The notes under the pieces are model-generated. The model did not search any database, was not told the DNA's origin, and saw only the letters and a program-made list of their open reading frames with translations. This document shows, in pieces, positions 24,531-36,902 of a DNA stretch of 64,000 bases. Location: positions 310,001-374,000 of the forward strand of contig JAIWNE010000003.1 of the NCBI GenBank assembly GCA_025331445.1. Reading direction: 5' to 3'. Each line of letters starts with the position of its first letter. Position 1 is the stretch's first letter. The stretch is from Blakeslea trispora (Eukaryota; Mucoromycota; Mucoromycetes; Mucorales; Choanephoraceae). The position numbers and the translations under genes are program-made.

Positions 24531-27178
24531 ATAAATACCACAAACTTTATGAGGTTTGACTAAATTAAATGCAAGTAACACAAACAAGATCCAGTAGAGT
24601 GTTTCAATTTCAGATCTAGATAAGGTTTTTTCTTAAAGCAATACAGATACTTTTTTTCTTCTGATAGCTTAGTATGAATATTCTACTGACACAGTATTCA
24701 TATGCGCAAGAATTTTCGGGATGTTTGATGTGACTCCATGTGGTTTCTATAAAGGTTGAAAAGCGTCCAGATCAGCTCAAATATTGCACGGCAAATTGAA
24801 AGCACTTCTTCAGAATTTATCTGCTAACATGCATTTCAATTGTTTCAGACTGCTGTCTGATATTCAAGAGATAGTAGCAAGCAATGATACTAACCTTTGC
24901 CCCTTTAAGAATTGCTACTGCTCGATTTAAATGACCATGTATAATCAACAATGATATAGATCTATTCATTCTGCTCGAAACATTTTATTCTAGATCACTG
25001 CAACTTTATTACTTTGCACTGATTATAGGGGCAATTCGTTACCAACTTGGCCAATAAGAATGATTTCTGTATGCCTGTTCAGATACATTAGAAACCTGAG
25101 TTTTGCAAATTGAATATCTCGACACAAGCAGGGAGTTCTTGTCTTATTGATGAGCTTTATAGCATATTGCAATTTTCGAAAACGCATATACATCTAGCAA
25201 TTTTTACAAAAAAAAACAATACGCAATATTTCGTTAGCAGAAGCTTCAAACAATAGAAAGCATCAAGTAAATCGATGTATTATCTTTTAACAAACACAAG
25301 AAAGCTTGCTTTGTTAAAAGATAATCAAAAACAATTGCTTGTTTGCCCATATGTAAGTCTCTCTTTCATCTTTAACCTGACCATTCTCTTTGAGGCTTCT
25401 TGTCTGTCTATATGTAAAGAGGGTAAGGTAAATCACTTTCTTTATATCTCCTAACATAATCTATGCAACAGATCATCTGATCAATATTGTGTTTGTTGAA
25501 ATCAAGCCAAGATAAAAAAAAAAGTGACGAAAGCCCCTTATTATATTTTAGTCTGTGAGAATTGGCAATTGTAGACAAGTATGTACTGTGTTTTCGTTGT
25601 CGTGCCTCAGTCTAACGTATATAAAGCTTGTTGCCGCATTGATGGAACACACTCTTAAAAACCGTGTTCAATTACTCCCTTTAAATCAGCTCTTGGTCTT
25701 TAGATAATCAAAAATTGTTACAGAAATATATGATCTTGAATCTAATATGCTTACTGGTCAGTTCATTTTGCCTAATGTGATAACAATGACAAATAATAGC
25801 ATTTGGATCATACTGTAACTTTTGCTATGTACTACATTAAACGTGCTCTTTCTTATATGGCATAATGTAGCTTGTAACACTGCTAAATCATATGAGATTT
25901 AATCAAGCTAATGATCTAATTGCGCACAACTGGCTAAAAGTTCATTATTGCCTTTGGTGACCACAAACGCAGGTTTTAAGCAAGCTATTGATGGCTTTCT
26001 TTCGTAGCCTTCAACAAAAGGAACATGTCCTCTTTTCTTTTAAAATTTACTAAAAGAGGAAACTAACAGATATTAAACACTGCATATAAAAACCGATACC
26101 GTTGGTATTATAAAAGGCTATTTTATTGTATAATTTAAGATTGTCCTACTCTACAAAATATGTATATTAACTAATTGAATGCATTGCATGTTGAAATTAG
26201 TGCAATTTAACAATGATCAAAAAGAAAAAAAAGGTTTTGTTTCCTGTCACAATAGACATGCTCTGTTTTTGTTAGGTCTTGCATAATCTTCAAAAACTAT
26301 AGCCATCTTACTCTCTTCTTTTCGTTGTCGAGTAGCAAACAAGCAACTGTCTATAGAAAAGAAAAGTACCAAAAAGTGTTAAAGTCACTATCAACAAAAT
26401 ATATCGATGTTTCATTATGTTCATCAGAGAGGCGAGTAGAAGAAAACAGTTATTATACATTTAGTTATTTTCAATTGGGGACTAGCAAGCATAAGAAATA
26501 AGAAAAGCGCCACCCATTCCTCTTCCTCCTTTTTTTTTTTCGTGCTGCCACATGAATTAAAAGTCTTGATATGAACAATTGCTTTTTGTGTAACCTGACT
26601 CTTTTTCTTCTTTAATGTGATCTTAGAGCCTGTTTGCTTCTTCAGACGATAAAGCCAATGGTGTCGATCAACTTATCACTCGTTCAATTAAGACGATTAA
26701 ATAAGCTCTGTAAATCATAAACAACCATTAGTCGCATTGGCTCATAAAAAGTGACACGCTTCCATCAAAGTCAATGTTACATGTGAAACAATTAAAACAC
26801 TTGCTATTTCTTTTTTGCACATCCAAGTAAAAAAAGAGAAATAAAGAAAGGAAAGGAAAACAAACATTTATCCCCTCTTCTTTTTTTCTTTTTTCTCTAT
26901 TCTCCCTTCTTTTTTTTTTTTTGCACCAAGTCCTTTTCTGTTATACATTCATTCTTCCTTTATCCTTATGCAACCTATTTCACCTACAAATAGGATTAAC
27001 AGTCCGCTGACTGATAAAAAAAATGAAATAACTAGGTGTGCATGTATCTCTTGATCTTTACTACTAAAGTATTAAACCATAGTCTAGTAATTCAATAGAA
27101 CATAAGCTTACACCTATACAAGACGAAAGTGGTCACCCACCAAGGAAAAGAAACAATTCACTCATACCGATCGAGCTC
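24531..27178. other. Long intergenic region with hairpins
   Basis: No coding gene is recognised in 2.6 kb. A perfect 16-bp inverted repeat lies at 25279-25325. A 9-bp stem (TCCTCTTTT/AAAAGAGGA) lies at 26028-26060. The right third has CT-rich tracts (26870-26930, 26940-26970) that probably belong to the RasGEF promoter and leader. Undetected non-coding transcripts are possible. Confidence 0.45.
25279..25325. repeat. Perfect 16-bp inverted repeat (hairpin)
   Basis: ATTATCTTTTAACAAA at 25279-25294 is exactly complementary in reverse to TTTGTTAAAAGATAAT at 25310-25325, with a 15-nt spacer. It lies far from any recognised gene. It could be a short palindromic insertion or the terminator of an unseen transcript. 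Confidence 0.7.
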
Positions 27179-30100
27179 ATGATCAACAACAATGGCGAAG
27201 GTGGTCGAGAGTGTGCAGCGCTCGCGACTGTCTTTGGTGTACCTGAATACATTGATTCTAAAATTTTCTGGGAGCGACAACAATATCAACAAGAAGGCCT
27301 CTTATCGAGAAGGCAAGTCAATCCTTTATTATGGCCAGGAACATCAGCAGACAATAAGTATGGACATGTTTCAGTCAACAATATTTCGGTAGTTAAGAGA
27401 CCTCTTTCGAGCACAATGTCACCACAGGAAGAGGATGCCCTACTGCAACAACACGCCATCCAATCTGAATTTGTCATTTCGTCCTACGTGGACTCTGTTT
27501 TGGATCCTGTTGGCTCCAATGAACTCTTGCACCATCCCTTCCTTGGTGCAACATCAACTTCTGCCCCCATTCCTACTCCTTCAAAAAGTTTTTTATTACC
27601 TCGAATTCCTAGCGTCAGCAAGTTCAATGACATATTGATTGAAGGCGAAGATGGATTCGACATTATGCTGCCTGCAAACCCTTCCTCTATCTTAATTCAT
27701 TCCTCAACACCTCTTATTCGATCCAGATCAAATTCGTCCATACATAGCGCATACACCCTTCCTTCACAAAAAAACGATCAGCCGGCTATCGTAGCCTCAG
27801 AAAAGCAAGAAGAGCCTATGGATGATGAAGCTAGGATCATAATTGGCCCACCTGAGATATTTACTTTGATTGTTTCTGACGAAGACGAGCGCTTTATCGT
27901 ATGGGGCCCCGATCCAATTGCAGTATCTTCATCTATGGCAACAACAACTGCACTCGAAAGACCTTCTTCATACGCTTCCTTATACAATAGCCAGTATGAT
28001 CGTCCAGAACTAAAAGGATTCTCTTCAAACACAACAGCCAATTTGACTATCAGTAAATCAGCCAATCAAGGCTTGAATAAAGAGCGTAAGCCTAGTTTTG
28101 CTTCTGTGCGCCTATCCGCTCAACTTTTATCCGAAAACCTAAAGTTAGGGCGTTCTGTGAAGCATGGAAGCAATGATGGACATAACCCTACTTACCGTTC
28201 ACGGCAGAGCTCGCTTTTGTTGAAAAAGGCATTTGGCTTGAGGAAAAAAAATACAACGAACAAAAATGCCATCTCAAATTCTGCCGAAGAAGCTCAAAAG
28301 AATTTCAATGATGATGTACCAAAAGTGATAGAAGCAGCTACAATACACAAGCTAGTTGAGAAGTTGACAAATACTCTAGGTAAGTCAAAACAAAAACAAA
28401 AAACTATGATGGAAATTGTAACCAACTTGCTTTTTGTAGACTATACATTTATGACAGATTTCTTTTTGACTTATCGAGATTTCCTTAGCTCAGAGGACCT
28501 ATGTGAGCTCCTGATCTCTCGCTTCTATTGGGCTTTGCAAAATGATGAAGAGGAAAGAAGGATTGTCCGAATTAGGTAAACAAGCTCTTTTACTACTCTT
28601 CTGTTAAACTCATACAAACCATTCTAGAACATTTGTTGTACTCCGTCACTGGCTCAACAACTATTTTGTCCATGATTTTATCGGAAATCGCCCTCTACGA
28701 ATGATACTTACAGATTTTCTCAATCAACTCCCACGCCATCCAATCGTAAAGAAATCTCCACGCGATCAGCGTATCGTTAAAATGCTAAAGCGTGTTGTAC
28801 GATGCCTTAAAAAGTTGTACTACAATCAATCATCTGGGGCATCGCGTGTCAAGGTGATTCCGCCCCCGCCTCCGACAGCAGAACAAGAGCAAATGGGTGA
28901 AATTGTGCGAGCCAAATTAGCTCGGAATGCCATTCGTCGTAAGGTAATGCTAAATGTAGACATGAGCGGTCATCATAATGGCAATATGGCTATTCAGGAT
29001 GCACGTTATGCTCGTGTTGTTGTAGTGGGATCACTGAACATGAAAGGCAGCTTTGCTGAACCCAATGCTGATAGCACAAGTCATCAATCCATGCTGCCTC
29101 CAAACCTACAGGATTCAACTACGTTAGCAGCAAATAATACCGCAACTGAGCTTGTCGATAGCCAAGTTGTCCAGTCTCCTACAAATAGTCAGTATGAAAA
29201 GAATGTCTATGAGCCTCAACTGGCACAAATTCCTCATGAGGAAGAAGACGAAGAAGACGAACAAAAAGCAGAAGAAGCAGTAGATGATGGGAGCTCTGTA
29301 TCTGACAACTCTCTTGAAAGTGAGCTTAGTGCTGGTGAAACTATTCCAGACGATCTATACGATCTTGAGGAGTCTGACTATGATGATGAATCTCAAACTG
29401 AGTCCAACGCGGAACACGACGAACATGATCGACATTGGCTCCAAGAGCAACAAGAGACACTTGAGTATTTCAAGAAGGTATCCAATGGCGATTCTCAGGA
29501 GCAGACACACGATGGTGTCCTGAGTCTTGATTCATCAACTGTCATTGCTTCCAAACCAACCCAACAAACCAAAAGCCCACTTGAGTCTGATTTAGTCAGT
29601 GAAAGTTCAATGCCGACCACACCCACTTCTGCCTCCAATCTTCCTAAATCAACTATACACCGAGTACCTTCAGAGAGATGGTGCAAAGTTGGAGAAGAAC
29701 ATCATGACACAAAGTCTAAACAGCAATTTGAGGCTTCAGAAAAGATGTTGCCAGTTGAACTACTAAAAGAGTTGGGAACCGAGGAATTGAATGGTATAAA
29801 CCCCGAAGGGTTAGCTAGAACCCTGTCTAGAAAGAGTATTGAAAAGCGCAAAAGCGAAAAGAATCTTCGTGCTGCTGCTCAGGGGAAATCATCAGCTACT
29901 TCATCAGCAAATACTTCGCCCTACTTGGCAAGTACTAAAGCTGCCTCTCAAGACATTCCCAAAGTACCTGAACTGCCACCTTTGACTGATAGCATGATGA
30001 ACAAGCCTTTAAGCAATACAGACAAGAGAAAAAGCAAGAATGGTCATACTAAAAAGAAGTCTTTAAGCGCTCAACAGGGAGCAGGTCAGATAAATGACAT

Positions 30101-32096
30101 TGATGCATTTGTCTCCATCCCTTACGAATCAACCGCTGCACCTGGAACAGAATCAAGTATGCCAACCAAAGGAAATGATGCATCAAAGCTCAAACTCTCT
30201 AAAGTAATTTCAAAAGTGCTCAAAGCAAACATTGAGTATGAAAATAGCAAGAAACCTATGGAGGATCAACAAGGCAATCAAATCAAATCCGAGCTAACTA
30301 GCAGCAATTTCAGTGGAGCAGACAAGATCCAGATTGATTCTGAACCTGATTCTGAGCCTGTTCAGACGAGTCAGTTAGTGAGCCTCATCGCACAGCGCCT
30401 TAGGCATGCTAGTATTGATGAAGCTGAACTGATGGATGAAAGCAAGTGTAAATGCTATAGATGCTCTGGAAATAGCAATGGCTCTGCTGTTTGTCGCCGA
30501 CTAAGTATCATGTTGATTGCTGATGAAGAGAGAAGACGAAGCTTGGAACTGAGGAAAAAGAGAGGCGCCAGTATTGACCTGGAAAAAATCGTCACACACA
30601 ACCGTCCAGAAGAAGGAACTACACCATACTCAAAGCAACCTAAACAAGCAAAGAACGGACCTGTCTATCTAGGCCACCTGCAGGCTCGCTCCAAAATAAA
30701 CACCAACTTCTTTGACGAGGTCCACACGAGTGCACAGGCTACTCCTGAAAGCTCAGATGATGAGGATGACGATCAAGCTAGCTGTGCTCTCTCTGAGCGA
30801 TCTATTCAGACTGAGGCACAAGCTAGTTCAAGTCGTGCTCGAATTTCCATGATATCTGAAGTAACAACAGGACATCCCAAATCCAAGATGATTGAACTAG
30901 AGATACCCCCTCTAAGCCCCTCGAAAGAGTCCTACCATGTTCGAAAGTCAAGCGAAATAGTAAACAATAACATCTCTACTTCTGTTCCCAGACCATTGAG
31001 TTATCAGTTACCTATGGGTAGCAGCAGTAGCAACAGCAGTCGATCCTTTATCATGATGTACAAGACAAGCCTTTTGGCTGGCCAATTGTGCTGTGCTGAG
31101 CGAGATGTATTGGTCAAAGTCGGTTGGGAAGAGCTGATTCATTGCAAGTGGACAAAGATGGACGCAAGTGGCAACATCACTACCGATCTTTTTATGAGTG
31201 AGTTAAACACTATGGATAACATGAACAATGATGAGCCTATCAGCTACACTCGCCAAACAGAGCAAAGACGAATGGAAGAGCAAGGGATTGAACAAGTTAT
31301 CCAACGATTCAACACTGTTTGTCAATGGGTTGCCTCTGAAATTGTTAGAACAAAAAATATCAATGAGAGAGTAAAATTGATCGAGAAGTTTATTCGATTA
31401 GCTGGGGTAAGGAAATAACATCTAATTAAGACTATTCCAAGATGCTAATCCAGTTATCTTTTTTCTTTCTTTCTTAAGAAATGTAAAATGTATTCAAACT
31501 ATGCCACTTTACTTCAGATTCTCTTGGGTCTCCAATCACCTGCAGTTGCTCGTCTTGAAAAGACCTGGTCCAAAGTGAACACAAAATGTCAAAAACAACT
31601 TAGCAAGCTGACTGAATTCACTTCTCCAATGAAAAACTGGAAGCACATACGAGATAGCATGACAGAAGTGGCTGAAGAATATGGCCATTCTCCTGCAGAT
31701 GTACAGGTTGAGCTACCAGGCACAACTTCAAACAAGCAAAAGTTCAAGAGAACTCGGATCAAAATACCCTTTGGAGGATGTATCCCATTTCTGGGTATCT
31801 ATCTATCAGACTTGGTATTCAATTCCGAAAAGCCTCGCTATCTAAAGCCCAACCTTGAAAGCCAAAAGATTTACCATGCAAATAATACCAGAAAGCTACC
31901 TGATTGCCTCAACCAGCCTCTTGTCAACTTTAGAAAATACCGAGTGGTTGCCACAGTGATAAAAAGAGTTCTCACATTTCAGCGTTTAGCCATGCGTTAT
32001 TCGTTTGATGAAGATGGTTATTTACTGGATAAATGTAAAAATCTCGAAGTTTTGGATGCTGCTACTATTAAGGAACTCAGTATGACACTCGAATAG
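27179..32096 (+). CDS. Large Ras-family guanine nucleotide exchange factor (Lte1-like architecture)
   Basis: Model: join(27179..28575,28628..31406,31479..32096), 1597 aa, or 1577 aa if a 60-nt in-frame intron at 28380-28439 is removed. A RasGEF N-terminal module (VEKLTNTL...FFLTYRDFL, continuing TFVVLRHWLNNYF) lies near residues 385-540. The C-terminal CDC25-type catalytic domain begins near LLAGQLCCAERDVLVKVGWE and includes NTVCQWVASEIV, NYATLLQILLGL and PFGGCIPFLGIYLSDL. Roughly 750 low-complexity acidic/Ser-rich residues separate the two modules, as in Lte1-like mitotic-exit GEFs. The family loads GTP onto Ras-type GTPases at the cell cortex. Which GTPase is the partner is not readable from sequence. 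Intron phases agree at both joins. CT-rich tracts lie upstream. Confidence 0.88.
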
Positions 32097-32347
32097 GCAA
32101 AAAAAAATGATACTTTCTGAAACAAAAAAAAGATGACTATTATAACCTACCCATATGTACTTATTTCACTAATATCTCTATACACAATTAAACAACTTAA
32201 TACTAATGCAGTTTTTGTCACTGCTTAATTCAAAGCAAAGTAGTGGATGTTTTTTTATTGTTTTCCCCCAAAATCAATTCAAACACCGTGTTGCCTTTTT
32301 TTTTCTTCTTGCTTTTCAACTTTTCAACATTTCTTTTAGCTACCTAA

Positions 32348-33113
32348 ATGGTTCAATCGAGCATAATTGTGCCTGAGACCACCACCAATGTCTCTTCTAC
32401 TAAACGCAGTGCAGAGAGCTTAGACACAGATCCAAGCTTGACATCAGAAGAGGTACAGGGCAAAGAAAACAAGAAAAAAGTCTTGTACTAAGTTCTCTCT
32501 TTTAGGTCAAACGACCTCGTTTAATAGATCAAGATGAAACAGGAAAAAAGCGCAACAAGCGCTTGTTTGGCACCTTGCTTGGCACACTTAGCAAATTCAG
32601 AAACGAGACAGAAAAGGACAGCGAGATCAATAAGAACAGACAAGCCATTAATAATAAATTACAAGAAAAGTTGGAGCAGGAACGAAAGGAACTTCAAGAG
32701 AAGTTGAAGGCGCGTAAAGAAGAAAAAATAAGATTAGCAGAACAAAAGGTTCAGAAGGAAAAGCGATTGCTGGAAGAAAAAAAGGTTTGTCAAAAAAGAG
32801 AAAGAGAAGAGTGTACAAAGATGCTCACTATGTTTTACAGGAATTATCTCGAATCCTTCAGAATGAGAAATTGGCACATTTCTTGAAGACATCCACACAA
32901 CCTACTTTGTATTACTTGCCACAAAAACTAACTGACGAAATGGCAGAGACAATTGAGTCACAAAAGAAAGAGTCGTTAGCGGCAAGGATCCAATTTGAAG
33001 AACGGGATGAGAAAAGTGAAGGGAAACGAAAGCATGACGATCATACCGATGAAGAAGATGAATCTGTCAAGGGTGATTCTGACCAGTACGATACAAATAA
33101 AAACGAAGATTGA
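32348..33113 (+). CDS. Pinin/SDK/memA-domain protein, predicted splicing factor
   Basis: Model: join(32348..32452,32506..32784,32841..33113), 218 aa. The core KKRNKRLFGTLLGTLSKFRN matches the pinin/SDK/memA signature. It is followed by a charged coiled coil (KLEQERKELQEKLKARKEEK) and FLKTSTQPTLYYLPQKL, which matches the conserved end of the domain. An acidic tail finishes the protein. Pinin binds the exon-junction and spliceosome-associated complexes in nuclear speckles. This homologue is short, about a third of animal pinin, and lacks an RS domain. Introns are 53 and 56 bp and keep frame. It converges on the Puf gene; the stops are 589 bp apart. Confidence 0.85.
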
Positions 33114-33701
33114 TCTTGCTTCTTTCTATAGATTACGGCAAATGTCTTTTTTTTTTTATTTGTAAAAGTATTTAGGGTTTTGATGGCATAGTAAAAGAAA
33201 GAAAAGCACCCGGTTGAAATCTCTGAGCACTGTTCATGTTTAGTTGTATTGGTAGATAGTGATAAACTAACCCACCTTCCCAGTAGATGGTATATGAGTA
33301 TTCAGACATTAGCATAGTTTATTTTCACCAAATTCGCTCTGTTTATATTGGAAATAATATATGTCATTTTGATTATTCTTTTTTTTTTATTTTATTATTT
33401 GAATAGTGAAAAGGTGTATGTATGTATATAAGTGTGTATGTATGAATGTATACAGACAATGGGTGATTAAAAACTGAAGAAAAGAGAAAAAGAAAAAAAG
33501 GAGGCAGGAATGCCTTTTGGAGATATTGTGGGGTTGGCAGTAAAGTGATATACATGAAAAAAAAAGATAAAGAATATACATCATATCCTATATAAGCTAA
33601 ACAAAATGCTTCCATCAAGGAACTTTTCTTTTTTTTTTTTCAAAAAACAAACAAACGCAAAGAAATTAAAAAAAAAAGATGGGGGGGGGGTATTTCTCTT
33701 C
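33114..33701. other. Convergent intergenic region with homopolymer runs
   Basis: Contains 3' regions of two convergent genes. A run of ten G (33681-33690) sits 11 bp beyond the Puf stop codon, and repeated GTATGTATGTATA-like sequence occurs at about 33416-33450. No gene is visible. Confidence 0.55.
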
Positions 33702-36700
33702 TTAATCACTACAGCTCGATTCTAGCAGTATGCCCAAAAGCTTTTTATGTCCTGGTCCATTCATCTTTTCAAGCTCTAAGCAGACTCTCTTTGATAGCGC
33801 AGTTCTGATTGGTAAAGGAAGTGCTGGACAAGTGATTACCTTTTGCACAAATATTAAGCCACGTACTTGATCAGACAGAATGTCATTAAGCACATGTTCC
33901 TTCTCAATCAACTCATTTAAGATAATCTGCTGTGCTTCGAGATCTGTAGTCTGGTTGACAAGCTTGTAGACAGTTTGAGAGGCGACCTTATGAATACAGA
34001 GCTGAGATAAATGAGGGGCAAGTCGAGAAGCGACTGCCTTTATACGGCCAGGAATATCAGTTGATTCAATTAGCCAAGTCAAGAGCAGGCCACTGTTGGT
34101 ATTGGTAGATAATGCCATAGCATTTTGACAGAGAGAGGCAACTACAAATTTCTAAATAAAATAAAATAAAATCACGTGAGATTTGATTCCCTTTTCATAT
34201 CCTATATACACCTTACTTTTTGATCAACTGTGATATATTCACTCTCTAGAATACCTCGCATGGATCTTGCACCAAATCTTCCTTGTGCAATGTTCATCAA
34301 TTTCTCAACCATAGCATCGAACACAAACTGAGCTTTCTCCAAGTCGCCTAAACGTAAGAAACATTGTACAGCATAGTTACCGAATTGATCCAACAAAAGG
34401 GGAGGAACATAAGGTTGTAGATGCCGTTGAATCAAACAAATCTGTTCGGGTGTCTTGGCAAGATCAATCATTTTCTGCGTTGCCCAAGTACCATTCTTGT
34501 GAACACTGATGGCTGCCAAATGAGGTGCAATTCGCTCCAACATTTTGGTCTTGGTCTGTTCTGTACATTTCTCAAACAATCGCTGTACGACAGTATTGCC
34601 AATGTAATCTAGTTTTCAAACAGTAAAATAAGTATGTTTTTGTATGCAAATAATAATAATAATAAAGAAAACCAACATACCACTACTTATTTCAGCAATA
34701 TCTTCGAGACACTCGAGAGCAACAAGCTCAGCTTCCTCTTGCTTTTCATCATCTGTTGTAGCATTATCGATTCGTTTACGCATCTCGCGAAGGCGTGCTG
34801 AATCGTATTTCCGATTAGCACTCAGCTCAGGTACTGCGGGTATAGAATCATAGTAATTATTGTATGTCTTCAGGTCTAGACAATATCATGTAAGCTTGAT
34901 ATTTTCTAAAAAAAAAAGAAGTGTTTTTTTTTGACATACCTTTGACAAAATTAGAGGCAATGACCTCGTTCACCTCAAATTGTTTCATGATATCCACAAG
35001 TTCATTTTGCCATAAAATAGTAGCGTCTGTCAGTTCTTCTGATCGACCAGGATCATCCGAGTGTTCAGTCGCGTTCTGTTGAGGTGGAGGTATCTTGGCA
35101 AATCCAACACGAGTACCAATAAATCCTTCAATTTGATTGGCCAATACAGCGTCTTTTGCTTTAATAGCACACTCTACTGTTTCGAAATTGATGAAACCGC
35201 AATTCTTGTGTAAGAGCACGCGAACGGATTCAATTGTACCATACTCAGAAAATACATCTTGTAAGTAAGTAGAAGTTGTATTGCTTGGTATATTGCCTAG
35301 CCCTAACAAAAAAGAAAAATATGAAAATTAATAATGACTTGTACAATCTTCTATTTTTAGAAGAAATGTTAATAATTTACATAAAGCTCGAGTAGGTTGT
35401 AAAACAGTCGTCTCGGTAACAGCAGCATCTGCCTTGCCAAAACCAATACGGACGATACAGCGACCAATACGACCACCCATGTGTCCTAATATCTCTTCCT
35501 TTGCTCTAATAGCATCCTCCACCTGAAAGAAGTTGACAAATCCACATTCCTTTTCGACCAACAAACGAACACTCTCAATCGGTCCAAAAGCAGAAAAGAC
35601 CTGAGTAAGTAAATCGATGGTAATTGTCTGGTCAATGTTGCCAACCCAAAGAGAACGACTGGCTACTTGTTGATTTTGCATCATCAAATTGTTGTTCAAA
35701 CTTCCATTTGTTTCTCGAACAGTAGTAGGTGTAGACTGACTGTAATGTAAATAGGGTTTCTATATATATACACACACATGTACAAAAAAGAGAAAATTAA
35801 TATACATAAATATATGCATTTTCAAATCCTATCTCCTCATCCTCATATCTTCCAGCGACTTACCTCTGAAAGTAGCTCATTCATATGCCCTTCAATCAAA
35901 AGTTCTTCCTTTGGCGAACTGTTGCTGTTGCTACTATTACTACTGTTGCTGCTTTGAACATTGTTGTTTAGCATATTGGCCAATAACTCCGAATCACCTA
36001 AGGAGAGTGAAGCAGTAGCAGTAGTAGTAGTAGGATAGTCTTCCTCTGTCATCGAAACCAATGGTGAAGATCGATTGTTGTTCCAGAATGAAGGTGGTGG
36101 TAGAATACGAATAGCGTCTGCACGCCCCATACTAGATGCTCGAGGTCGATTCTGTTGCTGTTGACGATGATTGAATCCTTCGAGTGCACTTGCCTGTGTT
36201 GGTCGCAACACAGGGGGTAACTCAGGCTCGTAACGTGCTGTCGCATTGACTGAGTAAGAACGATTGCGATTATTACCTGATAAAAGAGACCGACTAGGCA
36301 ACAGAAATTCAGGTGGTGTAGCATGATGAAAAAGGCCTAGAGGAGGTGATAGATTTTGTTCGGATGGCTGTTCAGATGGCTGTTTATCTTGATGCTGATC
36401 TTCAAGTCCCAAAGAGCGCATTGTCCGAGCAATTGAGAAGTCGCTGTCATTCTGTAATAGCTGTTCTGAAGAAGGGGAAAGGGGTGCAGACCAAAAAGAA
36501 GCATCAACAGGTGGAGGAGGAGGAAGGTTTAGGGAGCCTGAACGGTGACGGCCAGCTTCTATCGTATTCAATAAAAGAGCAGCGTTGTTGCTAGGACGAT
36601 GAAGTTCAGGTGGTTGAATAAACGATGGCATAGTACCTGCACGAGGTCTTCGCACAGGAGATGGTGATGGAGACATGTCCATGGTTGAATAGTTTGTTTT

Positions 36701-36902
36701 GTTGGGTCGTAAAAAATTCAAGGCAGAATAGCTGCCAGCGTGGGAATCACTTTCTTCGAATACAATATCTAAATCTCTGTGTGTATATAGTTTATGTTTA
36801 AATACGGCCTTAAATTGTATTTCTAGAATGAAAAGTTATGCTTTACCTAGATGTTGAATAGACAGACCCAGACATTTGTCTTAAAGGGCTTGCTTCTTTC
36901 AT
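33702..36902 (-). CDS. Jsn1/Puf-type RNA-binding protein with two RRMs and Pumilio repeats
   Basis: Model: complement(join(33702..34151,34217..34608,34681..34875,34940..35302,35381..35735,35864..36776,36847..36902)), 907 aa, seven exons. A disordered, Pro/Ser/Gln-rich N-terminus precedes RRM1 (SLWVGNIDQTITIDLLTQVF, near residue 345) and RRM2 (LWLGNIPSNTTSTYLQDVFS, near residue 443). The second half carries Pumilio repeats (DYIGNTVVQRLFEKC, HKNGTWATQKMIDLA, DQFGNYAVQCFLRLGD). This layout is that of Jsn1/Puf1-Puf2, which bind 3' UTRs of mRNAs for membrane proteins and tune their stability. The 5' leader holds a GA repeat (36949-36960). The second splice uses the inner of two overlapping AGs, which keeps the frame. 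Confidence 0.92.
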
